NCBI RefSeq assembly: GCF_020708045.1
Contig: NZ_JAJFES010000019.1
Coordinates: 1 to 64,000, forward strand
DNA length: 64,000 nucleotides
DNA from: Massilia sp. IC2-278
Lineage (GTDB): Bacteria > Pseudomonadota > Gammaproteobacteria > Burkholderiales > Burkholderiaceae_D
Direction of reading: 5' to 3'
The notes below the pieces were generated by a model that did not search any database, was not told the DNA's origin, and saw only the letters and a list, made by a program, of their open reading frames with translations. The translations under genes were made by a program, and so were the position numbers. Within the stretch, counting starts at the first letter, position 1; each line of letters begins with the position of its first letter. Positions 1-8,012 of this stretch are shown here, one piece after another.

Positions 1-104
1 TACAATACGCGGCGGTTACATCAGACCTTGGGCTACCAAACGCCTGCCGCCGTCGACGCTGCATACCGTGTGCCTAAATAACTGTCCAGGATATCCGGAT
101 CACC

Positions 105-182
105 TCAGGTCTGACATTCGGACACGAGCTCTGCTTTGGATTGCCATCTACAGCTGGGGCCGTGTCCGAATGTCAGACCTGA
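105..182. repeat. Inverted-repeat element, copy 1
   Basis: Two perfectly complementary 22-bp arms lie at 105-126 and 161-182, with a core reading TCTGACATTCGGACACG on the left. They are separated by a 34-bp spacer and would form a strong cruciform or RNA hairpin just downstream of zwf. The same arms occur once more at 43030-43148 with a longer, unrelated spacer, so this is a dispersed repeat and not a private terminator. It resembles REP/BIME-type intergenic elements. No coding sequence lies inside it. The rest of 1-197 shows nothing recognisable. Confidence 0.75.
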
Positions 183-197
183 CCCCCGCTGTTGGGT

Positions 198-1664
198 TTA
201 CTCGAACCAGGAGAAGCCGTCGCGCGCCAGCAGGGCGAACGAGGCGGCCGGGCCCCAGGAGCCGGCGGCGTACTGCTGCGGCTTTTCGCCCAGGGCCTTC
301 CAGCCTTCGATGATCGGGTCGGCCCATTCCCAGGCCGCTTCCAGTTCGTCGCGGCGCATGAAGTGGGTCAGGCGGCCGCGCACCACGTCGATCAGCAGGC
401 GCTCGTAGGCTTCGGCGCGGCGCTGCTGGAAGGCCGATTGCAAGTCGAGGTTCAACTCCACCTGCTGCATCTGCATGCCGCTGCCCGGCTGCTTGGCCAT
501 GATCTGCAGCTTGATCGCTTCTTCCGGCTGCAGCTCGATCACCAGGCGGTTGGTGACGCCGGCCGGGTTTTCCGGGAACAGCGGGAAGGGGGGATTCGCG
601 AACTCGATCACGATCTTCGATGAACGGCGCGCCATGCGCTTGCCGGTGCGCAGATAGAACGGCACCTTCGACCAGCGCCAGGTGTCGATGTGGGCGCGCA
701 GGGCGACGAAGGTCTCGGTGCGGCTGTCCTGCGGCACGTTGGCTTCTTCCAGGTAGCCTTTCACTTCCTCGCCGCCGCCCACGCCGTGGCTGTACTGGCC
801 GCGCACGGTGTCGCGCGCGATGTCGGCCAGGGTGAAGCGGCGCAACGAGCGCAGGACCTTCAGTTTCTCGTCGCGCACGGCGTCCGGCGCCAGCGAGGTC
901 GGCGGCTCCATCGCCACGATGCACAGCAGCTGCAGCAGGTGGTTCTGCACCATGTCGCGCATGGCGCCGGTACTGTCGTAGAAGCCGGCGCGGCTACCGA
1001 CACCCACTTCCTCGGCCACGGTGATCTGCACGCTGACGATGTTCGGCGCGCGCCAGATCGGTTCCAGGATCGAATTCCCGAAGCGCAGCACGGTCAGATT
1101 CTGCACCGTCTCCTTGCCCAGGTAATGGTCGATGCGGTAAATCTGCGATTCGGCGAAGTGCTTGCCGACGGCTTCGTTGATCTCGACGGCCGACGCCAGG
1201 TCGCGGCCGAGCGGTTTTTCCAGCACCACGCGCGCGTTCTTGTCGACCAGGCCGGCGGTCGAGAGCTTGTCGCAGATGGTGGTGAACAGCGAGGGCGCGG
1301 TGGCGAGGTAGAACACGCGCTGCGCGCCTTTGCGCGAAGCCTCGGCCAGGGCGCCGAAGTCTGGCGCGGCCTGCACGTCGAGGCGCACGAATTCGAGCAG
1401 GCCCAGGAAACCGGTCCAGGTGGTCTCGTTGAAGTTCTCGGCCGTGATGAAGGGGCGCGAGTGCTCGGTGACGTGGCTGGCGTAGGCCGCGTTGTCGTAG
1501 TCCTGGCGGCCGGTGGCGAGGATGCGGGTGGCGCCAGGCAGGTTGCCGTGCAGGTAGGCCATGTACAGGGCCGGCAGCAGCTTGCGCATCGCAAGGTCGC
1601 CGACACCGCCAAAGATGACCATGTCGAGAGGGAGTTCGGTGTCGTGGGCGGGTTGTGGCGTCAT
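198..1664 (-). CDS. zwf: Glucose-6-phosphate 1-dehydrogenase
   Basis: This enzyme oxidises glucose-6-phosphate to 6-phosphogluconolactone with NADP+ (or NAD+), the cytosolic entry step of the oxidative pentose phosphate and Entner-Doudoroff routes. The protein is 488 aa, the usual family length. Near the N-terminus it shows the nucleotide-binding segment DMVIFGGVGDLAMRKLLPAL. The substrate-binding and catalytic signature RIDHYLGKE follows in the middle, and the C-terminal half contains YLRTGKRM. I placed the start at the ATG that gives MTPQPAHDTE; the reading frame stays open further upstream, but that part is low-complexity and has no homologous character. The gene stands alone here, with pnuC-nadR divergent upstream and the inverted-repeat element downstream. 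pgl and edd, often adjacent to zwf, are not in the window. Confidence 0.97.
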   Translation of the reverse strand: MTPQPAHDTELPLDMVIFGGVGDLAMRKLLPALYMAYLHGNLPGATRILATGRQDYDNAAYASHVTEHSRPFITAENFNETTWTGFLGLLEFVRLDVQAAPDFGALAEASRKGAQRVFYLATAPSLFTTICDKLSTAGLVDKNARVVLEKPLGRDLASAVEINEAVGKHFAESQIYRIDHYLGKETVQNLTVLRFGNSILEPIWRAPNIVSVQITVAEEVGVGSRAGFYDSTGAMRDMVQNHLLQLLCIVAMEPPTSLAPDAVRDEKLKVLRSLRRFTLADIARDTVRGQYSHGVGGGEEVKGYLEEANVPQDSRTETFVALRAHIDTWRWSKVPFYLRTGKRMARRSSKIVIEFANPPFPLFPENPAGVTNRLVIELQPEEAIKLQIMAKQPGSGMQMQQVELNLDLQSAFQQRRAEAYERLLIDVVRGRLTHFMRRDELEAAWEWADPIIEGWKALGEKPQQYAAGSWGPAASFALLARDGFSWFE

Positions 1665-1908
1665 GTCGGATTCGTGTGTTGTTGAGCGGCCGCGCGTGCG
1701 CGAACACGGCAGGCCGGGTGTGATCGAGCGGCCTAGCATATCACTAGCTTGCCATGTCGGCATGTGGCGTGCACCGCGGCGCCCCGCGGGCGTGGCCGCG
1801 GCTGCGCATTTTTGCTGGCCCACGGATGGGCTGCGCTGGCATACTGGCGCTCGCCGGCCGCGCATGCATCCACGTGCGCCCGTTCCATCACCAGCACGGA
1901 CCAGGATC

Positions 1909-2499
1909 ATGATCGCCCCACTCGAAATCGCCGCAAACGGCTTCGCCACCGCCGCCATCCTCCTGGCCGGACGCAACAGCATCCACACCTGGTGGACCGG
2001 CATCGTCGGCTGCGCGCTGTTTGCCGTGGTCTTCTTCCAGGCCAGGCTGTATGCCGACGTGGTGCTGCAGGTGTTCTTCGTCCTGTCGAGCGTGGCCGGC
2101 TGGCGCCTGTGGCTGCGCGGCGACCACGGCCACGCCTTGCGCGTGCGCCCGGCCGATGCGCGCAGCCTGGCCTGGATCGTCCCGCTGGGCCTGGCTTGCG
2201 CCGCCGGCTATGGCGCGCTCCTGCACGCCTGGACCGATGCCTACGCGCCGTTCGCCGACTCGCTGGTGCTGGTGTTCAGCGTCATCGCGCAGTTGCTGCT
2301 GATGGGGCGGCGCATCGAGAACTGGCCGTTCTGGCTGCTGGTCAATTCGATCGCCGTGCCGCTGTATGCCAGCCGCGGGCTGTACCTGACCGCCGTGCTG
2401 TACGCGGTGTACTGGGTGAACGCGATCGTCGCCTGGGCCAGCTGGCGCCGACTGGCGCGGCTGCAACAAGAAGGCGATGCGGTGCTGGCCGAAGCATGA
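1909..2499 (+). CDS. pnuC: Nicotinamide riboside transporter PnuC
   Basis: This is an inner-membrane facilitator for nicotinamide riboside. The 196-aa protein is almost entirely hydrophobic, with about seven membrane segments. It carries the PnuC hallmarks NSIHTWWTGIVGC near residue 25 and the W/N-rich C-terminal motif ENWPFWLLVNSIAVPLY, whose tryptophan and asparagine residues bind substrate in this family. The start is the ATG after CCAGGATC. The last codon overlaps the next gene in an ATGA junction, so transport and phosphorylation of the vitamin are translationally coupled. A long upstream open frame over the zwf promoter is not part of the protein. The family call is firm; the substrate is inferred from the nadR partner. 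Confidence 0.93.
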   Translation: MIAPLEIAANGFATAAILLAGRNSIHTWWTGIVGCALFAVVFFQARLYADVVLQVFFVLSSVAGWRLWLRGDHGHALRVRPADARSLAWIVPLGLACAAGYGALLHAWTDAYAPFADSLVLVFSVIAQLLLMGRRIENWPFWLLVNSIAVPLYASRGLYLTAVLYAVYWVNAIVAWASWRRLARLQQEGDAVLAEA

Positions 2500-3542
2500 A
2501 GCGCTACCGGCGCGGCCTGGTGGTCGGCAAATTCTGCCCGCTGCACCGCGGGCACATGCACCTGATCGACGCCGCGCTGGCCGCCTGCGGCGAGGTGCTG
2601 GTGATCAGCTACACAAAGCCGGACTTTGCGCACTGCGCTACCGCGACCCGCGAGGGCTGGCTGGCCGATTTGTACCCGCAGGCGCTGCGCCTGGTGGTGG
2701 ACGACGCCGTGCTGGCCGAGGCTTTCAAGCGGGGCGCGACCGACCGCCGCGTGACCCTGCCGCATAACGGTGCGCCTGCCGACGCGCACCGCCGGTTCTG
2801 CGCCTGGCTGTGCCGGACCCTGGGCGGCGGCCCGGTCGATGCCGTGTTCACGAGCGAGGATTATGGCGATGGATTCGCCGCCGTTCTGTCGGCCGAGTTC
2901 TCGGCGCGTCTCGGACTTGCGCATCGGGTCGAGCATGTCTGCGTTGACCTGGCGCGGCGCGCGGTCCCTGTGTCCGGCACCCAGGTGCGCGCCGATCCCG
3001 CTGCCTGGCGTGCCTTTCTCGATCCACGCGTGTATGCCGATTTCGTCGACCGCGTCTGCATCCTGGGCGGCGAATCGAGCGGCAAGACCACGCTGGTCGA
3101 CGCGCTCGCCGCTGCGCTTGGCACCACCGCCGTGCCCGAAGTCGGCCGCACGCGCTGGGAAGAGAAGGGTGGACAGTTCGTTTATGAAGACATGCGCGCC
3201 ATCGCCGAAGACCAGATCGCGCTCGAGATCGCCCTGGCCCAGGACACGCGCGGCCCCCTGGTCTGCGACGGCAGCGCGCTGACCACGGTGTTCTACAGCC
3301 AGGACGGCTACGGCAAGGTCGATCCGGCCGTCATCCGGCTCGCGGCAAGGCGCTACACGCACACCTTCGTCTGCGCGCCCGACTTCCCCTTTGTGCAGGA
3401 CGGCACGCGGCGCGATGCGGCGTTCCGGCAGCGCCAGCATGGCTGGTTCCTGGAGTCGCTGGACCGGGCCGGCGTCGCGTACAGCGTCCTGCATGGGCCG
3501 GTGAACGAGCGGCTTGCCGCTGCCTTGCGCATCCTTCGCTGA
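2496..3542 (+). CDS. nadR: NadR-type NMN adenylyltransferase / ribosylnicotinamide kinase
   Basis: This bifunctional NAD-salvage enzyme is expected to phosphorylate nicotinamide riboside delivered by PnuC and adenylate the NMN to NAD. The 348-aa protein begins with the nucleotidyltransferase domain (GKFCPLHRGH at residues 11-20, and VSGTQVR near 160 as the ISGTxxR-type motif). The kinase domain follows, with Walker A GGESSGKTT at 191-199 and the acidic LVCDGSALTT segment. It lacks the N-terminal helix-turn-helix repressor domain of enterobacterial NadR, so it is probably purely enzymatic. The ATG overlaps the pnuC stop codon. The two-gene operon is a standard salvage unit. Confidence 0.92.
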   Translation: MKRYRRGLVVGKFCPLHRGHMHLIDAALAACGEVLVISYTKPDFAHCATATREGWLADLYPQALRLVVDDAVLAEAFKRGATDRRVTLPHNGAPADAHRRFCAWLCRTLGGGPVDAVFTSEDYGDGFAAVLSAEFSARLGLAHRVEHVCVDLARRAVPVSGTQVRADPAAWRAFLDPRVYADFVDRVCILGGESSGKTTLVDALAAALGTTAVPEVGRTRWEEKGGQFVYEDMRAIAEDQIALEIALAQDTRGPLVCDGSALTTVFYSQDGYGKVDPAVIRLAARRYTHTFVCAPDFPFVQDGTRRDAAFRQRQHGWFLESLDRAGVAYSVLHGPVNERLAAALRILR

Positions 3543-3643
3543 ATACGCGCCTTGTTGCTTGCGCTTCGGCAAATTAGACCGTGTCGATCGGGCTAGAGTA
3601 GCCAGGTTCTGCAATGCACACACCCCTTCGGGATGGGAGCGTC

Positions 3644-4549
3644 ATGACATCAAGCTGCTATCAGCCTTCAGGACGGGTGCCTGCACACGGCGTCGTTGTC
3701 GTCCTCGCGTTTACCTTTGCGTCAGTGCCTATGGCCCGGCTGTATGCATGGGCAAGCGTGGCTGCCGGATTCGGTCCTGCTTTCCTCGTTTCGGCAGGCA
3801 TGAGCATCTTCCTGGCCTGCCTGGTCCGCCTGGCAGCCGGGCATGGCAAGATTCGCAATCCACGCTGGATGGGCCGGGCTGGCGCTGCTTGCGGACTCTT
3901 CGTCTGGTATGTGCATTGGAGCGCCTGGCTGGTGTATGCGAATGCGGCCGGCAGCAGCCTTTACCTGGCGACGCACCCGTGGTCGATGGGCGAAGCGATG
4001 CTGGCGCGTCTGGCCGCCGTATCGGGCGCCGGGGCGGCATTCCTGGCGCTTTGCTGGCTCGTCGAACTCGGCCTGTTCGTGCTGCCCTGCATACTGGCGG
4101 GGCGGAGCCGCGCTGAGGAACCGTTTTGCGAAGCAGGCGGCCAGTGGGCGGAAAAAGTGAACGTGCCTGTCCGCTTCCATCCCATCCAGGATCCAGACGA
4201 GGTGCGGCGCTGCCTGGAGGCCGATCCGTCACAGGTGCTGGTGCTGCTGCAGCCAAGTATCGACGATCTTCCCGCGTATGCAGATCTCGACATGTACCGC
4301 TGCCCGGGAGGCGATGCATTCATCACCATCGCCAACTTCGTGGCAGTGGCGCCGGGCAGCAAGGAACACCGCGATATCGCGGCCATGCTCGCCCTGCCGG
4401 CCGATAAGGTAGAGATTGCCCATGAGGCCGATGCGCCGGTGGTCGAATTGCTGCAACTCCCTGCTGCCGTAACAAGCCAGCTAGTGCGCCACTGGGAAGC
4501 GATCGAGCGGGCGTCCGCTGCGAACGGGGATGGCGTCACGAAGGCCTAG
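3644..4549 (+). CDS. Membrane protein of unknown function with soluble C-terminal domain
   Basis: I do not recognise a family. With the chosen ATG the protein is 301 aa. The start is preceded by GGGATGGGAG at good spacing; an ATG 30 bases upstream is possible but has a poorer ribosome site. The N-terminal half holds about four hydrophobic segments (roughly residues 15-35, 40-62, 78-100 and 125-150). The C-terminal 150 residues are soluble and acidic, and probably cytoplasmic. Base composition matches the neighbours. It lies between the NAD salvage pair and a convergent LysR gene, and nothing in the context suggests a role. Confidence 0.6.
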   Translation: MTSSCYQPSGRVPAHGVVVVLAFTFASVPMARLYAWASVAAGFGPAFLVSAGMSIFLACLVRLAAGHGKIRNPRWMGRAGAACGLFVWYVHWSAWLVYANAAGSSLYLATHPWSMGEAMLARLAAVSGAGAAFLALCWLVELGLFVLPCILAGRSRAEEPFCEAGGQWAEKVNVPVRFHPIQDPDEVRRCLEADPSQVLVLLQPSIDDLPAYADLDMYRCPGGDAFITIANFVAVAPGSKEHRDIAAMLALPADKVEIAHEADAPVVELLQLPAAVTSQLVRHWEAIERASAANGDGVTKA

Positions 4550-4557
4550 CGCTGCGG

Positions 4558-5451
4558 CTAGCCCTTGTACCGGATCGCATCGATCACCAGCCCCAGTGCG
4601 CGCGAGGACTGGCGCCGGCTCGGGTAGTAGGCGAACAGGCCCGGAAAGCGCGGGCACCAATCCTGCATCACGGAGACCAGCCGGCCGTCCTGCACACAGG
4701 GCGCGGTCATCTCCTCGGGCAGGAAGGCGATGCCGCAGCCGTCGAGCGCCACCTGCAGGATGTGCGGCGCGGTGTTGCACACCACCTGGCCGCGCACGCG
4801 CAGTTCCAGGCTTTGTCCTTCGTGCTCCAGCTCCCACGCATACAGACCGCCGCTGCTGGCCAGGCGCAGGGCGATGCAGTTGTGCTTCATCAGGTCTTGC
4901 GGCGTGCCCGGCACCGGACGCTGCGCGAGGTAAGCCGGGGAGGCGACGATGGACATCGGCATGTCGACGGTGAGGCGTACCGCGATCATGTCCTTGTCGA
5001 CCTGGTCGCCGTAGCGCACGCCGATGTCGAAGCGCTCGGCGGCGATGTCGACCAGGCGGTAGTCCGAGCTGAGCTCCACGTGCAGGTCGGGATACTGCGG
5101 CAGCAGCGGCGCCAGGCGCGGCCACAGCAGGCTTTCGATCACGTGGTCGATGGCGGTGATGCGGATGGTGCCGGCCGGCTTGTCGCCCAGGTCGCTCACC
5201 GCGGTGATCTCGGCCTCGATCTCTTCCAGGCGCGGGCCGACGTTCTGCAGCAGGCGCTCGCCGGCTTCGGTGGGCGAGACGCTGCGCGTGGTGCGCGTGA
5301 GCAGGCGCACGCCGAGCCGCTCTTCCAGCCCGCGGATGATGTGGCTGAGCGCCGATTGGGTCATGCCCAGCTGGGCGGCGGCGCGCGTGAAGCTGCGCTC
5401 GCGGGCGACGGCAAGGAAGACCAGGATGTCGTTGATGTTGTCGCGGGCCAT
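4558..5451 (-). CDS. LysR-family transcriptional regulator
   Basis: The 297-aa protein has the LysR winged helix-turn-helix at residues 1-60 (FLAVARERSFTRAAAQLGMTQSALSHIIRGLEERLG, quoted in parts: SFTRAAAQLG, TQSALS). A periplasmic-binding-protein-like effector domain ends near SRALGLVIDAIRYKG. The only ATG at the N-terminus is the one giving MARDNINDILVFLAVARER; three codons upstream there is only a TTG. It is divergent from an alcohol dehydrogenase-MFS pair, and the space between contains nested palindromes (5514-5546). The usual reading is that it autoregulates and controls those two genes. The effector is unknown. Confidence 0.9.
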   Translation of the reverse strand: MARDNINDILVFLAVARERSFTRAAAQLGMTQSALSHIIRGLEERLGVRLLTRTTRSVSPTEAGERLLQNVGPRLEEIEAEITAVSDLGDKPAGTIRITAIDHVIESLLWPRLAPLLPQYPDLHVELSSDYRLVDIAAERFDIGVRYGDQVDKDMIAVRLTVDMPMSIVASPAYLAQRPVPGTPQDLMKHNCIALRLASSGGLYAWELEHEGQSLELRVRGQVVCNTAPHILQVALDGCGIAFLPEEMTAPCVQDGRLVSVMQDWCPRFPGLFAYYPSRRQSSRALGLVIDAIRYKG

Positions 5452-5513
5452 GGTATGCAAATCGGGAGGGTGGACGACGCCGTTCGGCGGATTCGTTTAT
5501 GATAGCGCGCACC

Positions 5514-5546
5514 GAATCGACGTGTCGATTCATGATGAATATTCAT
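5514..5546. promoter_or_regulatory. Nested palindromes, candidate LysR operator
   Basis: Three overlapping dyads lie in the divergent intergenic region. GAATCGAC-GT-GTCGATTC spans 5514-5531, ATTCATGATGAAT spans 5528-5540 and ATGAATATTCAT spans 5535-5546. They sit 62 bases upstream of the LysR start and about 120 bases upstream of the dehydrogenase start. That position suits a LysR recognition/activation site pair. The symmetry is seen directly; the binding protein is inferred. Confidence 0.55.
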
Positions 5547-5665
5547 AAGGGCATGCAATTTCGCCTTCGTTTTGCCTGCCTTTTTGCCTGTACCATCCTT
5601 CCCCTGATTCGGCCTCGCGCCCTGCAAGCGCCAGGTCCTCGTAGCAAACCACAAAAGGACACTCC

Positions 5666-6715
5666 ATGACCGTCAAAGCCTACGGCGCCCACGCCGGCGA
5701 CCAGCCCCTCGTTTCCCTCGACATCACCCGCCGCGAGCCGGGTCCGCACGACGTGCAGATCGACATCGCCTTCTGCGGCGTCTGCCACTCCGACCTGCAC
5801 CAGGTGCGCGGCGAATGGGCCGGCACCATGTACCCGTGCGTGCCGGGCCACGAGATCGTCGGCCGCGTCGCCGCCATCGGCGCCCACGTCAGCAAGCACA
5901 AGGTCGGCGACCTGGTCGGCGTCGGCTGCATGGTCGACAGCTGCAAGCATTGCGGCGATTGCGAAGACGGCCTGGAAAACTACTGCGACGGCATGGTCGG
6001 CACCTACAACGGCCCGACCGCCGACGCGCCTGGCCACACCCTGGGCGGCTATTCCGAGCAGATCGTGGTGCATGAGCGCTTCGTGCTGAGCGTGAGCCAC
6101 GCCGAAGACCAGCTGGCCGCGGTGGCGCCGCTGCTGTGCGCCGGCATCACCACCTACTCGCCGCTGCGCCACTGGAACGCCGGTCCCGGCAAGCGCGTGG
6201 GCATCGTCGGTATCGGCGGCCTGGGTCACATGGGCATCAAGCTGGCGCGCGCGATGGGCGCCCACGTGGTGGCGTTCACCACCTCGGAGTCGAAGCGCCA
6301 GGACGCACTCGACCTGGGCGCGCATGAAGTCGTGGTCTCGCGCGACGCGGACGCGATGGCGGCGCAAGCCAAGACCCTCGACCTGATCGTCAACACCGTC
6401 GCCGCGCCGCACGACCTGGACGCCTTCCTGAACCTGCTCAAGCGCGACGGCACCATGGTGCTGGTCGGTGCGCCTTCGTCGCCGCACCCGTCGCCGCAAG
6501 TGTTCAACCTGATCATGAAGCGCCGTTCGATCGCCGGCTCGATGATCGGCGGTATCCCGGAAACCCAGGAAATGCTGGACTTCTGCGCCGAGCACGGCAT
6601 CGTCGCCGACATCGAACTGATCCGCGCCGACGAGATCAACGCCGCCTACGAGCGCATGCTCAAGGGCGACGTGAAGTACCGCTTCGTGATCGACAGCGCC
6701 ACCCTGGCCGCCTGA
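5666..6715 (+). CDS. NAD(P)-dependent zinc alcohol dehydrogenase (YahK/cinnamyl alcohol dehydrogenase type)
   Basis: This is a cytosolic medium-chain dehydrogenase that probably reduces aldehydes. The 349-aa protein shows the catalytic zinc site FCGVCHSDLHQ near residue 36 and GHEIVGRV near 66. The structural zinc cysteines follow in the DSCKHCGDCEDGLENYC region (two CxxC plus a further Cys). The Rossmann motif GIGGLGHMGIKLARAMG is around 180-196. Residues after the beta-strand (TTSESKRQDA) favour NADPH, as in YahK. The start has an AAAGGA ribosome site. An MFS exporter gene follows 36 bases downstream and a LysR regulator is divergent, which suggests a small aldehyde or toxic-compound response unit. 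The exact substrate cannot be read from sequence. Confidence 0.92.
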   Translation: MTVKAYGAHAGDQPLVSLDITRREPGPHDVQIDIAFCGVCHSDLHQVRGEWAGTMYPCVPGHEIVGRVAAIGAHVSKHKVGDLVGVGCMVDSCKHCGDCEDGLENYCDGMVGTYNGPTADAPGHTLGGYSEQIVVHERFVLSVSHAEDQLAAVAPLLCAGITTYSPLRHWNAGPGKRVGIVGIGGLGHMGIKLARAMGAHVVAFTTSESKRQDALDLGAHEVVVSRDADAMAAQAKTLDLIVNTVAAPHDLDAFLNLLKRDGTMVLVGAPSSPHPSPQVFNLIMKRRSIAGSMIGGIPETQEMLDFCAEHGIVADIELIRADEINAAYERMLKGDVKYRFVIDSATLAA

Positions 6716-6751
6716 TCCGCAAGCACTCGATAAGGAAAGCAGGGCAAGCGC

Positions 6752-7954
6752 ATGAACCCGCAAGCATCGACAAGCAATCCCGGTCTCGCGGGTAAAAGTA
6801 ATCCAGCCTGGGGCGCGGTGTTCGCCATGGCCCTGGGTGCGTTTGCCCTCGTGGCCTCCGAGTTTATGCCGGTCAGCCTGCTCACGCCGGTGGCCGCGGA
6901 ACTCGGCATCAGCGAAGGGCAGGCCGGGCAGGCGATCTCGGTGTCGGGCGCGTTTGCCCTGCTCACCAGCCTGTTCATGGCGCCGCTGTCCGGACGGCTG
7001 GACCGCAAGGTCCTGCTGCTCGGGCTGACGGTCATGATGATCGTCTCCAGCACGGTCGCGGCATTCGCGCCGAACTACACGGTCTTCATGATCGGGCGCG
7101 CCTTTATCGGCGTGGCGATCGGCGGCTTCTGGTCGATGTCGGCGGCCACCGCGATGCGCCTGGTGCCGCTTGACCAGGTGCCGCGCGCGCTGGCCATCCT
7201 GAACGGCGGGAATGCCCTCGCCACCGTGGTCGCCGCGCCGCTGGGGAGTTTTCTCGGCGGCGTGATCGGCTGGCGCGGCGCCTTCTTCTGCCTGGTGCCG
7301 GTGGCGGCCATCGCCCTGGCCTGGAAGCTGGTCAGCCTGCCGCCGCTGCCGAGCGGGGGCAGCGCCAGCCTGGGCGCGGTGTTCCGGCTGCTCAAGCGCC
7401 CGGCCATCGTGTTCGGCATGGCAGGCACCGGCCTGTTCTTCATGGGGCAGTTCGCGCTGTACACCTACCTGCGGCCTTTCCTGGAAACGGTGACGCATGC
7501 CGGCGTGTCGACGCTGTCGCTCTTGCTATTGCTGGTGGGCGTGGCCGGCTTTGTCGGCACCACGCTGATCGGCGGCTTCCTCAAGCAGCACATGTACGGC
7601 ACCCTGGTGACGATTCCGCTGGTGATGGCGACCATCGCCGGCGGCCTGCTGGCCTGGGGCGGCTCGCTGGCGGCCACCGCCGTCCTGCTCTGCCTGTGGG
7701 GCCTGGTGGCAACCGCCGCGCCGGTCGGCTGGTGGACCTGGCTGGCGAAGAGCCTGCCCGACGAAGCCGAAGCCGGCGGCGGCCTGATGGTGGCCACCGT
7801 GCAGCTGGCGATTGCCGGCGGCGCCACCCTCGGCGGGCTGCTGTTCGATACGCGCGGCCATGCGGCTACCTTCAGCCTGAGCGCGGGCATCCTGCTGCTG
7901 GCCGCGCTGCTGGCGGCGCTGGCGGCGCGCGCGGCACGGAGCGAAGCGCGCTAG
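6752..7954 (+). CDS. MFS transporter, DHA1 drug/sugar efflux type
   Basis: The 400-aa inner-membrane protein has about twelve hydrophobic segments. The MFS motif A-like loop, MAPLSGRLDRKVLLL, lies between segments 2 and 3, and GRAFIGVAIGGFWSM corresponds to segment 4. It resembles the AraJ/NepI/YdhP group of efflux permeases. The ribosome site AAGGAAAGCAGGG precedes the ATG. It is probably co-transcribed with the upstream dehydrogenase and ends at the bidirectional terminator at 7980-8010. The substrate is unknown. Confidence 0.88.
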   Translation: MNPQASTSNPGLAGKSNPAWGAVFAMALGAFALVASEFMPVSLLTPVAAELGISEGQAGQAISVSGAFALLTSLFMAPLSGRLDRKVLLLGLTVMMIVSSTVAAFAPNYTVFMIGRAFIGVAIGGFWSMSAATAMRLVPLDQVPRALAILNGGNALATVVAAPLGSFLGGVIGWRGAFFCLVPVAAIALAWKLVSLPPLPSGGSASLGAVFRLLKRPAIVFGMAGTGLFFMGQFALYTYLRPFLETVTHAGVSTLSLLLLLVGVAGFVGTTLIGGFLKQHMYGTLVTIPLVMATIAGGLLAWGGSLAATAVLLCLWGLVATAAPVGWWTWLAKSLPDEAEAGGGLMVATVQLAIAGGATLGGLLFDTRGHAATFSLSAGILLLAALLAALAARAARSEAR

Positions 7955-7979
7955 CGGCGAATTCCCCTGCGAATGTGAA

Positions 7980-8010
7980 ACCGGCCCGCCTGCATGCGCA
8001 GCGGGCCGGT
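7980..8010. terminator. Bidirectional rho-independent terminator
   Basis: A perfect 10-bp stem (ACCGGCCCGC with GCGGGCCGGT) closes an 11-base loop and is followed on the plus strand by TTTTATTT. On the minus strand an AAA/TTT run also borders the stem. It lies between the convergent MFS gene and the secreted repeat protein gene, so it can serve both. Confidence 0.85.
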
Positions 8011-8012
8011 TT

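Noticed and set aside
690-1685. Plus-strand open frame opposite zwf
   Set aside because: It has antisense composition, no ribosome site and no family resemblance; zwf is certain on the other strand.
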